From: Nitrosospira multiformis
Lineage (GTDB): Bacteria > Pseudomonadota > Gammaproteobacteria > Burkholderiales > Nitrosomonadaceae
DNA length: 64,000 nt
Assembly: GCA_017306155.1 (NCBI GenBank)
Contig: JAFKJB010000010.1
Span: 93,023 to 157,022 of the forward strand
Reading direction: 5' to 3'
Shown: positions 1 to 8,006 of the stretch, in pieces
Position numbering within the stretch: position 1 is the first letter of the stretch
How the letters are laid out: the number at the start of each line of letters is the position of its first letter
Notes under the pieces: generated by a model
The model's input: only the letters and a program-made list of their open reading frames with translations
Database searches by the model: none
Told to the model about the DNA's origin: nothing
Made by a program: the position numbers and the translations under genes

Positions 1-2002
1 CGGCAGAAGCTGACCTGTGCCCCGCGGGTGTGCTGACCGAGCGCTGACCGAGTTTCCTGCGGGGCCACATCCAGATGCTCAGCGCGGCACAGCTTGAGGC
101 CGCCATCAATGCGGTGAATGTCCATGAATGCAGCAACAGGCCGACGAATAGCAACGAGACGAACAAGCCGACAAGAAAAGGCGTATAGGAATCCTCCGGC
201 ATTTTGAGGATGACAACCGGCTTTGCATCGATGGGCGAGGTGCCGAGCGTTTCCCGGCCCCGCATCAGCAGGTAACCTTCTTCCAGGCTGGTCCGGGCAT
301 GTTCTGCTTCTCCTTCGATCCGCCCCTCCCATAATGGGTGTCGGCTGGCGATCGTAGGAATGGTCGCAAAGTTATAAGCGGGCGGCGGGGAAGATACCGC
401 CCATTCCAGGGTCGGTGCATCCCACGGGTTGGCGCCTGCCCGCACCCCGCGTCTCAGGCTGAGGACGACATTGGCAAGGAAGATCAGCACGCCAATGGCG
501 AATATGAAGGAGCCGACAGTCGTAACCAGGTTGACTTCATCCCACCCCATGCGGGAAGGATAGGTATAAATGCGGCGTGGCATCCCCAGCAGGCCGGCGA
601 TATGCATTGGAAAGAATCCGACGTTGAACCCGATAAACATGGTCCAGAAACTCAACTTGCCCAGTTTTTCACTCATCATGCGCCCGGTGAACTTGGGAAA
701 CCAGTAGTAGATTGCTCCTACCACCGGAAACACGTTGATCCCCAGCAGGACATAATGCAGATGCGCAACGATGAAGTAGGTCTCATTAAGCTGCCAGTCG
801 AGCGGCACCGCGGCTGTCATCACGCCCGACATGCCCCCGATGATGAACAGTACGATGAAACCGGCAAAAAACAGAAAAGGGGTCTTGAATACGGGCTTCC
901 CCAGCCAGATGGTCGCAATCCAGGCGAAAACGGCGACCGCGCTGGGAATGGAAATGACCATGCTGGCGGCACCGAAGATCGACAGAGCCACCGTCGGCAG
1001 ACCCGTGGCGAACATATGGTGGACCCACACGCCGAAACCGAGCAGCATGGTGGCCATGGTGGCAAGCGCCACGGCCGTGTAACCCACGAGCGGACGGCGA
1101 CAGAATGTGGGCAGGGCATCGGAAACGATGCCCATTGCCGGAAGCACGACGACATAGACCCAGGGGTGGCCGAAAATCCAGAACAAATGCTGCCAGAGCA
1201 GGGGCTGACCGTTGTTTGCCACATCAAAAAAATGCGCGCCTATCTGGCGGTCGAGCCATAACAGGAAGAACGCGAGGCTGACGGCGGGGATGGCGAACAG
1301 GTTCGCCACGGAAGCGGTGAGCGTTCCCCACACCAGGATGGGGACGCGGTTTATGGTCATGCCCGGGGCCCGCATCCTGAACAGCGTAACCACGAAATTA
1401 ATCGATCCCACCGTTGTGGAAATCCCGAGCAGCACCATGCCAAGCGCAAAGACATCGATATTGGGCCCGGTGTTGTATACCGGGCCCGAGAAGGGCACAT
1501 AATTGAACCAGCCCGCATTCGGCGCCTGCCCAAGGGGGAAGCTGATGTACATGAAGAGGCCGGCGAACAGAAAAATCCAGTAGGAAAGTGCATTGAGGCG
1601 CGGAAAGGCCATGTCCCTGGAGCCGAGCAGAAGCGGCCAGAGGTAGTTGGAGAAGCCGGACAGAACGGGCAATGCATAGAGGAAAATCATGGTCACGCCA
1701 TGCATCGTGAAAAGCTGGTTGTATTGCTCCGGCGTCAGAAACGCCATATCCGGCCCGGCAAGCTGGATGCGCAGGAACAGCGCTTCGATTCCGCCGATCA
1801 CGAGGAAAAGAAAGGCCGTGACGAGATACCGTATCCCGATCGTTTTATGATCCACTGTGGAGAGCGATCCGCGCCAACCCGGCGCCGTCTCCCAGATTTT
1901 CTCCAGACGCGCTTCGATGGCGGAACCCTCGGGAATATGTCCCACTTCCGGGATCCGTTCGAGGGAAACTTCGCGATGCTGGGTGGCGTCGATGGCGGCC
2001 AT
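1..2002 (-). CDS. coxA: cytochrome c oxidase subunit I, 3' end outside window
   Basis: Catalytic subunit of the haem-copper terminal oxidase in the inner membrane. The frame is open from an ATG at 2002 to the window edge (667 codons) and was translated by hand on the minus strand. It shows typical COX1 stretches, including WIFGHPWVYVVVLPAMG with the CuB/His-Tyr region and HLHYVLLGINVFP with the haem-ligand region. The reading frame already exceeds the usual 530-560 residues and continues through two further hydrophobic segments. This suggests a long caa3-type subunit I, perhaps fused to subunit III outside the window. It starts 3 bp after the coxB stop, so the two are co-transcribed. Confidence 0.93.
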   Translation of the reverse strand, partial: MAAIDATQHREVSLERIPEVGHIPEGSAIEARLEKIWETAPGWRGSLSTVDHKTIGIRYLVTAFLFLVIGGIEALFLRIQLAGPDMAFLTPEQYNQLFTMHGVTMIFLYALPVLSGFSNYLWPLLLGSRDMAFPRLNALSYWIFLFAGLFMYISFPLGQAPNAGWFNYVPFSGPVYNTGPNIDVFALGMVLLGISTTVGSINFVVTLFRMRAPGMTINRVPILVWGTLTASVANLFAIPAVSLAFFLLWLDRQIGAHFFDVANNGQPLLWQHLFWIFGHPWVYVVVLPAMGIVSDALPTFCRRPLVGYTAVALATMATMLLGFGVWVHHMFATGLPTVALSIFGAASMVISIPSAVAVFAWIATIWLGKPVFKTPFLFFAGFIVLFIIGGMSGVMTAAVPLDWQLNETYFIVAHLHYVLLGINVFPVVGAIYYWFPKFTGRMMSEKLGKLSFWTMFIGFNVGFFPMHIAGLLGMPRRIYTYPSRMGWDEVNLVTTVGSFIFAIGVLIFLANVVLSLRRGVRAGANPWDAPTLEWAVSSPPPAYNFATIPTIASRHPLWEGRIEGEAEHARTSLEEGYLLMRGRETLGTSPIDAKPVVILKMPEDSYTPFLVGLFVSLLFVGLLLHSWTFTALMAASSCAALSIWMWPRRKLGQRSVSTPAGHRSASA

Positions 2003-2005
2003 ACT

Positions 2006-3067
2006 CTAGTTTAGTGTCGAAAGATAGGAGGCCAGGGCTGAGGCTTCACTGTCCGATAATGCGATGCTTGGCATGCGCGCTCCCGGCTTGTAGTGTTGTG
2101 CGCGGGTAATCCACTCCATCAGGTGATGGGGTGTATTGGTCAACAGTCCGGCAGCGATGCGACCGCGCGAGTTCAGATGCGTGAGATCAGGACCGTGCAG
2201 GCCTTCCGCTTCTGTTCCACGCACCGCGTGGCATCCCCCGCAGCGATCCATGAACAGCTTGTACCCATGCTCATCGTGTCCTGACACCGGGAGAGCAGTG
2301 CGGCGTTGCGCCTCTTGCCATTTCTCGAAATCCAGATCGCTTTCCGCAACCACTTCCAGATTCATATGAGCATGCGCCGCTCCACAGAATTGCGCGCATT
2401 GACCGACATACATGCCCGGAACGTCTGCCTGAATCCATTTCTGGTTGACCAGGCCCGGAATCATTTGAGTTTTTCCGGCGAGTACCGGTACCCAGAATGC
2501 GTGAATGACGTCTGCGCTTTTCAACTTGAGCAGTACCGGCCTGCCTACAGGGATGTGGATTTCATTGGCGGTAAAAAAACGTTTCGCCGGATCGGCATGC
2601 TCGTATTCAATGCTCCACCACCAGTCGTAACCGGTTACAGTCAGGGTGAGAGCTGGAGTTTCGGCGGGCCTGGCAACCGCATTGAGCACGGTCAGAAAAT
2701 ATACGGTGAGCCCGGCCAATATGAAGGTAGAAATCCCTGTACCGATATAAACCCATCTGACTCCCCCGCGCTCGGCGCCAATCATGTCGGGATCGGCAGC
2801 ATCGCGCTTGCGAACCAGGGCGATTACCAGCAGCAGTATGACGATGAGGGTAATGGCCGAGAGCAAAGCCGTCATCAGCCACCCCAGATGCATTACAGGT
2901 GTGGCGGCAGGGCCGTAGCTGTACAGGAAATAGTTTAAAGGGGTGTCCAGCGTATCTGCTGCTTCCGATGGTCTTGCGGCGATCATGAATAGCGCCGGAA
3001 ACGTTATCCTGAAATGCAGGTTTTCTATTGCCGACTTCGAATCGAAACCTGACTTGGAAGCTTTCAT
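2006..3067 (-). CDS. coxB: cytochrome c oxidase subunit II with fused cytochrome c domain (caa3 type)
   Basis: Receives electrons from a donor and passes them to subunit I through the CuA centre on the periplasmic face. The protein has a signal-like N-terminus and two membrane helices (about residues 57-84 and 105-127). The CuA loop GQCAQFCGAAHAHM lies near residues 222-235. A C-terminal haem c motif CGGCH near 276-280 makes this a caa3-type subunit with its own cytochrome c. The ATG at 3067 is chosen because a GGAG lies 12 bp upstream; a TTG at 3079 would sit directly on that site. It is first in the operon with coxA. Confidence 0.93.
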   Translation of the reverse strand: MKASKSGFDSKSAIENLHFRITFPALFMIAARPSEAADTLDTPLNYFLYSYGPAATPVMHLGWLMTALLSAITLIVILLLVIALVRKRDAADPDMIGAERGGVRWVYIGTGISTFILAGLTVYFLTVLNAVARPAETPALTLTVTGYDWWWSIEYEHADPAKRFFTANEIHIPVGRPVLLKLKSADVIHAFWVPVLAGKTQMIPGLVNQKWIQADVPGMYVGQCAQFCGAAHAHMNLEVVAESDLDFEKWQEAQRRTALPVSGHDEHGYKLFMDRCGGCHAVRGTEAEGLHGPDLTHLNSRGRIAAGLLTNTPHHLMEWITRAQHYKPGARMPSIALSDSEASALASYLSTLN

Positions 3068-3434
3068 GGGCTTGACCAACTCCAGTGTACGCGGAGATGC
3101 AGCGATAAGCGCGATCCGACTGCGACGGAGTGACCACAGGCGGAGGGAACTGCAAGGGAAATATCGGTGTTCCCGCCAACCGGCCTATGCTGGCGTGCGA
3201 TAAGGACGCACTTTCCAGAATGCAGAGAGCCGACGATGTCGCAGTGTTTTCAAAAATTCTACGCTGCTCATTTCGTGTTTCTGTGCGCTAGCGTACGCAG
3301 GAATTTCGAAAAAACCCCTGAACAGGTCAGCACTCCTGTTCAGGGATTGTTCTCAGCGGCTCTTTCAGCCTGCAGGCAGAGAAACAGACGCTACATTGCT
3401 GGAACCGATCGGAGACACGAACCTGAAATGCGAT
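3068..3434. other. intergenic region upstream of coxBA
   Basis: No convincing gene. It must carry the coxBA promoter, though I cannot point to a clear one, and the terminator of the carbonic anhydrase gene at its right side. Short frames here have no recognisable product. Confidence 0.6.
3309..3345 (-). terminator. rho-independent terminator of the first carbonic anhydrase gene
   Basis: Perfect 11-bp stem CCCTGAACAGG/CCTGTTCAGGG (3316-3326 and 3335-3345) with an 8-nt loop. On the minus strand it is followed by G and six T. It lies about 90 bp beyond the stop of the carbonic anhydrase gene. Confidence 0.85.
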
Positions 3435-4376
3435 TCAGGCTGCTCCAGTTGCGCTTGGCCGACGCCTGATAGCAATAAAACCGATTGCCGCGAGGCCGGC
3501 CAGGAGCATGCCATGGGTTGACGGTTCGGGAACGCTCGTCGCAAGTTTGGACATGTCGGCTGTGACAGAAACGTCTGCTTCCAGGCCAGGGAGCAGCGTG
3601 CCCAGGAGATTTGGGTCGGAGTCGCCATTGAGGCTGACGAAGCCAGGCACGTCGGTAAGCACGATCCGACCGTTCAGATCCTGAACCTCGCGCGAATTGC
3701 CTTCGGGGAACAGTGACTTGAAGGCATCGATCTGACTCCCGGATAGATATAGCGGAGAAGCCAGGTCAACCCAGCTTACTCCTTCTGTAAAAGGCGGTGT
3801 CGTCAATGAGCCGGAGTAGCGGAAAGAACCGAGATAATCCGGTATCAGGCTGTTCAGGTTGAAGTGCTCGATATGGAGTGTTTCCTCGGGGGTTTGAGGC
3901 AAATCGGAGAAAATGGGAGCGAGTGCCCGATTCCTGAAGAGGCCCTGCTCGATATCCCGGCCGACCACGAGAAGATTATCCGCAGCATCGCTGAAGACGA
4001 GGTGCATCTCCATGGGGCTGGCTCGACCATTTATCAAATGCTCGGAGGGGGTGTGGAAGTGGAATTGAGCCAGATTCCATTGGTGTCCTGAAAGCATCAG
4101 CGTTCCTTCGCCAGAATTGACATTGGCCCTGATAGTACTTTCGTGATCGGGAGAGCCATTATTGATTACGGTAAGCGCGGTATTCGAACTGAGGTTGAAG
4201 TTCAGCTTAGGCAGGTTTCCGTAATAGGTGCTGTCCGAACGTATATCAATCGGACTTTGTGCTTCCATCAGCTCCAGCTTGCTCGCCAGCGTGTCCGCGT
4301 ATGCAGCACTGAAGCCTGGCAGGAAAAGGACCGCGGCAAGCGCAGCCATTCTCAGGGATCGAGATGTTTCATTCAT
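3435..4376 (-). CDS. exported alpha-carbonic anhydrase with PEP-CTERM anchor (copy 1)
   Basis: Alpha-class carbonic anhydrase, interconverting CO2 and bicarbonate outside the cytoplasm. It has a signal peptide ending near residue 27 (AAYA-D). QSPIDI lies at 40-45, the zinc ligands at His106 and His108 in QFHFHTPSEH and His125 in MEMHLVF, and the substrate loop SLTTPPFTEGVSW near 190-202. The C-terminus carries VPEPS (282-286), a hydrophobic helix and an arginine cluster, the PEP-CTERM signal recognised by exosortase. About 30 extra residues lie between the enzyme domain and the anchor, absent from copy 2 at 8007-8873. In an autotroph it may supply bicarbonate or buffer pH at the cell surface; that role is inferred. 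Confidence 0.93.
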   Translation of the reverse strand: MNETSRSLRMAALAAVLFLPGFSAAYADTLASKLELMEAQSPIDIRSDSTYYGNLPKLNFNLSSNTALTVINNGSPDHESTIRANVNSGEGTLMLSGHQWNLAQFHFHTPSEHLINGRASPMEMHLVFSDAADNLLVVGRDIEQGLFRNRALAPIFSDLPQTPEETLHIEHFNLNSLIPDYLGSFRYSGSLTTPPFTEGVSWVDLASPLYLSGSQIDAFKSLFPEGNSREVQDLNGRIVLTDVPGFVSLNGDSDPNLLGTLLPGLEADVSVTADMSKLATSVPEPSTHGMLLAGLAAIGFIAIRRRPSATGAA

Positions 4377-4805
4377 AAGACGGCCTCACGAAAAATAAAT
4401 GTTCATAGGGTTTATAGGAGGAAAGTTCTAAAAGCTTGAAAAATCCCGAATGATCGGTTCCAACGCTTCTCTGATCGGAGAGCGCCGGTTGGAATAGACG
4501 GGGAAGTGAGCTGGTGCTTGGCCAGTCGCTGTTGTTATGAGTCCATCACCGAAGTCCGGGGGGCGCTCCACGCATGAAACCCGCAGGCTTGAAACCTTGC
4601 GAAGAGCGGTACCGGGCGGTGACGGATAGCCCTTTTTATGCAGTCGTGATATTAAGGACTGTACTGGGCGGATGGCCTGCTTTATCGGGCTTCGTCAGCT
4701 CTCTATTGCAGGCTCTTGTTGAAATGGGGGTTGATTCAATTCCTGACGCTGGACTCGTCCGGATCCCCTCAACGCCAGTGAAGGGGATCCGGGGGGGTGA
4801 AACTG
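4377..4805. other. intergenic region between porin and carbonic anhydrase copy 1
   Basis: No supported gene; a 91-codon plus-strand frame at 4574-4849 runs into the porin antisense and resembles nothing known. The only clear structure is the stem-loop at 4759-4792. The 11-bp-spaced TGTCA repeats seen upstream of the porin and of copy 2 are not present upstream of copy 1. Confidence 0.55.
4759..4792 (-). terminator. stem-loop downstream of the porin gene
   Basis: Perfect 11-bp stem CCGGATCCCCT/AGGGGATCCGG with a 12-nt loop, 14 bp past the porin stop. There is no T-run on the minus strand, so it may be an mRNA 3'-end stabiliser or weak terminator rather than a classical intrinsic terminator. 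Confidence 0.5.
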
Positions 4806-6398
4806 TCAGAAGGCAATCTGATATTGCAGGACGAATTGATTCCTGTTAGAAATCTTGTAGCCAGCTGAGTTGAATATGGGCCGGTTCTGGATGTCGAAAG
4901 TCAGTTTGCTGTTATGTCCCTTGATCAGCCAGTTTACCCCTCCACTGAATACATTCATCTGATTATGCAAACGGTCAAAGTCTGCGCTGATGAAAGAGAA
5001 GTAGGGCATCAACTGGCCATTGTTTCCGCCGAGAAGATCCTTGGGCAGCAGATATCCGATCTGTCCGTACCATTGATTGCCCGTGCCAAACATGGGGAAG
5101 GCATTGCCGCCAGTACTGGCCGGGTTTACCCCGTTGCCGTTCATGCGCAGATAGTTGGGGCCATAATCGGTATTGAAGTAGCCGATATAAGCGGATATCG
5201 CAGTTTCCTTCACCTTGTCTACCGGGGCATCCAGATAGGCTGCAACCGACCATAAATTCAAATCGTGGAACTCGGCTGTGGCTTCCGTAAGGCCGGTCCA
5301 GGTCGCATTTTTCTGCGTAATATAACCTCCTTCCAGGTTCAGGACGCTTTTCTTGCCCAGATAGGTGCCCTGCATATACGGATTGGTCATCGGCTCCTTA
5401 TCCCAGAAATTCCACATGAAGAACCCCTGGTATTGTTTCTTGTGGCCCACTCGCGCGAATTGGGCGTTTACCGGGGAAATGATTTCAGCAGGAAGTCCGG
5501 CAGTATTGATGGGGAAGGGATCACTTGCCGTGAAGCGATAGTTGAGGGGTCCGATCTGGCCTCTCAGGTAGACGCTCAGCCTGCGGTTGAACTGGTCGGT
5601 ACGATCAGCAGTCGCCTGAGCCAGCAATGGCACATCCATGGTCATGATCGTGCTCACGCTGGGGCTGCTGAAGCGGGAGAGACCATTGGCCATGACAAGA
5701 CCGCCCCCTACGATCATCTGGTGTCCCTGTGTCAGCCGCAATTCACCGAAAGCATCATGGAAGAAGGATTGAAGCTTTCTGTTATCGCCGTTCTGGCTCA
5801 GGAAATTAAAATTGTTCATCCCGTACTGGGTATAAAAATACACCCGATCGGTCAATTGCCCCTGTAATACAAAACGCGTGCGGCGCAGGCTGATGTCAGT
5901 GACGTCGTCCACCGACTCACCCAGCACCGTGGAGCCGGGATTGGTTTGTTCATATCGCGCCCATACCTGATTCAGGAAGCCGAATTTGATGTATTGGCTT
6001 CCATCCGGATTCAGGTTGAACTTGAATGGATCCTTTTCTTTCCAGTTTGCGTATCCAAATCCTCCCTGGGGTTTTTCCTGGGATTTTTCCACGGATTTCG
6101 GAACGTCACGCACAAGCACGCCTCCCTCGTCCTTTGCCTTGCTGTCAGCAACGGCCCCATCCGGGCTCGAGGTGGCAACAGGTTTTGCCGGTTTCTCCGG
6201 GACTTTTTCAAAGGAACCCATGCGGACACGCCCTTCTCCAGGCTCGGCATAGATCTGTTTTGTTTTGGTATCGACATAAAGGTCGATGACATAAGACGCT
6301 GCGGTATCGGAGTCTGAAGACGCTGGCTTTTCTTCGGCATACAGCGGAGCTGCAAGCAGGCAACCCGATAACAACACAAGCGAAGGTTTATATTTCAT
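4806..6398 (-). CDS. outer-membrane porin (OprO/OprP-like)
   Basis: Beta-barrel channel of the outer membrane. Signal peptide ends near residue 21 (PLYA-E). A charged, Lys/Pro-rich region of about 100 residues follows, then a barrel with alternating strands. The stretch beginning DISLRRTRFVLQGQL near residue 165 resembles phosphate-selective porins, and the last residue is Phe, as in most outer-membrane barrels. At 530 residues it is longer than general porins because of the N-terminal region. It starts at an ATG behind AAAGGGAG. A Pho-box-like repeat lies about 100 bp upstream. Substrate is not known; position between two carbonic anhydrases suggests anion (bicarbonate or phosphate) passage, which is inference. 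Confidence 0.8.
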   Translation of the reverse strand: MKYKPSLVLLSGCLLAAPLYAEEKPASSDSDTAASYVIDLYVDTKTKQIYAEPGEGRVRMGSFEKVPEKPAKPVATSSPDGAVADSKAKDEGGVLVRDVPKSVEKSQEKPQGGFGYANWKEKDPFKFNLNPDGSQYIKFGFLNQVWARYEQTNPGSTVLGESVDDVTDISLRRTRFVLQGQLTDRVYFYTQYGMNNFNFLSQNGDNRKLQSFFHDAFGELRLTQGHQMIVGGGLVMANGLSRFSSPSVSTIMTMDVPLLAQATADRTDQFNRRLSVYLRGQIGPLNYRFTASDPFPINTAGLPAEIISPVNAQFARVGHKKQYQGFFMWNFWDKEPMTNPYMQGTYLGKKSVLNLEGGYITQKNATWTGLTEATAEFHDLNLWSVAAYLDAPVDKVKETAISAYIGYFNTDYGPNYLRMNGNGVNPASTGGNAFPMFGTGNQWYGQIGYLLPKDLLGGNNGQLMPYFSFISADFDRLHNQMNVFSGGVNWLIKGHNSKLTFDIQNRPIFNSAGYKISNRNQFVLQYQIAF

Positions 6399-6844
6399 TT
6401 GGCGCTCCCTTTCTAATTATGCCACATGCTTACTTACCCACATTCCAAAAGTGGGAAACGCTGAGGTTGTAGAAGGAAAATAACATGGCATATGTCAGGA
6501 AAATGTCATGTAAAAGTGAAGAAATAGTGAATTTCCTACGAAAAAGCAGGAGGAAAGACAAAAATGAAATACAGTATATACACGAGGGAATCCGTATGCA
6601 AAATGCCTATGATTATGTGTTCCTGAAAGAAACTGATCCGTTTCGTTGGAAATGGAACAGCTGAAGGCTCCGGCAGGGAAGTAGAAGAGCGATCTGCCAG
6701 ATTCCGTGGAGCAGTATGGGATGCGACGAGACAAAAAACCAGACGCAGGAGAACGAGGTGTGGAACGTCTCGAAAGCGAGAAAAGGGCGCTCGACGGCAC
6801 CATGATAATAGCAGAAAGCAGGTTTTCGAGTCCGATTCCGGCTC
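6399..6844. other. promoter region of the porin gene
   Basis: No supported gene in 446 bp. It contains a short stem-loop CCCAC/GTGGG (about 6438-6456) and the TGTCA direct repeats at 6492-6509. Its upstream edge is the stop of the small exported protein gene. Confidence 0.55.
6492..6509 (+). promoter_or_regulatory. Pho-box-like direct repeat upstream of the porin
   Basis: ATGTCAG GAAA ATGTCAT, two heptamers with an 11-bp period. The known Pho box is a pair of CTGTCAT heptamers separated by four A/T-rich bases, and here both TGTCA cores are exact. It lies 94-111 bp upstream of the porin ATG. The same arrangement, in the same orientation relative to its gene, occurs upstream of carbonic anhydrase copy 2. 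Binding of PhoB or another OmpR-family regulator is inferred. Confidence 0.4.
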
Positions 6845-7249
6845 TCAGCCGCCGCCCGCACCCCCTGCTGAAATGTTGGTGTCGACGTCCGGGTTCGGGC
6901 GACTGGGGGAAGGCGCCAGGAAGAAGCAGAGAATTCTGTGCAGGAGGCCTTCCCGGCGTTCCGCATCCTCCCGGCAGAGGCCGGTACTTTTTTCTCCGGT
7001 CCGTTCTTTCCGCGATGTATTCTCTTGTGTGGGCGCTGCTTCTTCGCGCAGAGAGAAATTATTTCCGGATATTGCCTCCTGGCAGTCCCCCTCCCCATCG
7101 TTTTGATGGAATGCAATCAGTGTTCGTGAATCCACCTGCCGATATGTCGACTCATTCTCCGGCGCGCCGGCAATAGCAGGAAGGGATATGACGGCTGACG
7201 AGAAAAACAGCAAACAACCTAACATGAAGGAACGGGAGGTGTTTTTCAA
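6845..7249 (-). CDS. small exported protein with NISAGGAGGG C-terminal tail
   Basis: Family not recognised. 134 residues: a signal peptide to about residue 28 (AIAG), a charged low-complexity middle with three Cys, and a tail ending DVDTNISAGGAGGG. The neighbouring upstream gene ends DMDENISAGGAGG, and the two also share a hydrophobic/aromatic segment and a Pro-rich spacer before the tail. The TTG at 7249 is taken as start because it gives a complete positively charged n-region and has a CAGGG upstream; the ATG at 7225 has no ribosome site. Probably the second gene of an operon (54-bp gap). The role of the tail is unknown; a processing, crosslinking or export signal are possibilities. Confidence 0.72.
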   Translation of the reverse strand: MKNTSRSFMLGCLLFFSSAVISLPAIAGAPENESTYRQVDSRTLIAFHQNDGEGDCQEAISGNNFSLREEAAPTQENTSRKERTGEKSTGLCREDAERREGLLHRILCFFLAPSPSRPNPDVDTNISAGGAGGG

Positions 7250-7303
7250 GATTATCTACCCTGGGTTGGCGGAGCAGGGGCTGATCTGCTGCTTAAAGCG
7301 GAA

Positions 7304-7780
7304 TCAACCTCCTGCGCCGCCCGCGGAAATATTCTCGTCCATGTCGCGATTGGGTCCGCGGGGCGTATCAGGCCCATACAGGATGCGCACCATTTTGCAG
7401 AGAAAATCCTCCTGCTCGGGCGATGCATATTTGCACGAACCCGATCCGGACTCGGAGCCCTGCGCAGGCGCCTCCCATCCCTCGGCGGCATTCGCCTGAT
7501 CTGCTTGCTGGGGCTCAACAGAAGCCTTGTCGCTTTCTCCCTTTTCAGTCCGGTTTCCCTTTTCTTTCTTGGTTCCCGGGGGAAGTTCCCAGCCCAGTCC
7601 ATCCTTTTCCAGGGATTGATTCCGCTGGTCTGTATTAGCAAATATATCCTGTACCCAGCTGTTTGCGCGGTCTGACAGACCCGATTGCGCGTGCGACATT
7701 CCTGCGGCGCCGGACATGACGACGCCGGCAAATAATGCAGCTTGCATTGCCCGTATTTTCAGTATCCGTGGATGTTTCAT
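7304..7780 (-). CDS. small exported protein with NISAGGAGG C-terminal tail
   Basis: Family not recognised. 158 residues with a clear signal peptide (cleavage near AHAQS, residue 32). The middle is rich in Glu, Lys, Gln and Ser, a Cys pair follows (CKYASPEQEDFLC), and the protein ends RDMDENISAGGAGG. ATG at 7780 follows AAGGTGG, a good ribosome site. It is paralogous, at least at the C-terminus, to the next gene downstream. The tail codons differ synonymously between the two copies at eight of nine positions, which shows the peptide itself is selected. Context is the PEP-CTERM carbonic anhydrase/porin locus, so an envelope function is likely but unproven. Confidence 0.78.
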   Translation of the reverse strand: MKHPRILKIRAMQAALFAGVVMSGAAGMSHAQSGLSDRANSWVQDIFANTDQRNQSLEKDGLGWELPPGTKKEKGNRTEKGESDKASVEPQQADQANAAEGWEAPAQGSESGSGSCKYASPEQEDFLCKMVRILYGPDTPRGPNRDMDENISAGGAGG

Positions 7781-7911
7781 GGTCCACCTTCGTTCAAATG
7801 AGGGATAGAGCGAATGGTGCGCGCTTGAAGGTGCGCGGTCAAGACAGATTTTGCAGACTTGTCGAAATCCTCAAAACTCTGCGGAGAATGATGCAAGCAA
7901 GATTGTCTGAG

Positions 7912-7947
7912 GTGGACGAGTACGGATGTACTTAAGTACTCATCCAC
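7912..7947 (-). terminator. stem-loop downstream of carbonic anhydrase copy 2
   Basis: 12-bp arms GTGGACGAGTAC/GTACTCATCCAC with one mismatch and a 12-nt loop that itself contains part of the palindrome GTACTTAAGTAC. It sits 59 bp beyond the carbonic anhydrase stop and lacks a T-run. It may separate that transcript from the small-protein operon. Confidence 0.45.
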
Positions 7948-8006
7948 ATTGCTTCACGATTTTCAAAGATGAAGGTTAACCGGATCCAAACACGATACAG
8001 CCTGAC

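Noticed and set aside
338-1261. 307-codon plus-strand frame
   Set aside because: It is antisense to coxA, composed of low-complexity charged residues and has no family resemblance.
4574-4849. 91-codon plus-strand frame in the carbonic anhydrase/porin gap
   Set aside because: Spans the stem-loop at 4759-4792 and overlaps the porin end antisense.
7252-7731. 159-codon minus-strand frame overlapping the small exported protein
   Set aside because: The other frame has the signal peptide and the tail conserved with the neighbour; this is its shadow.
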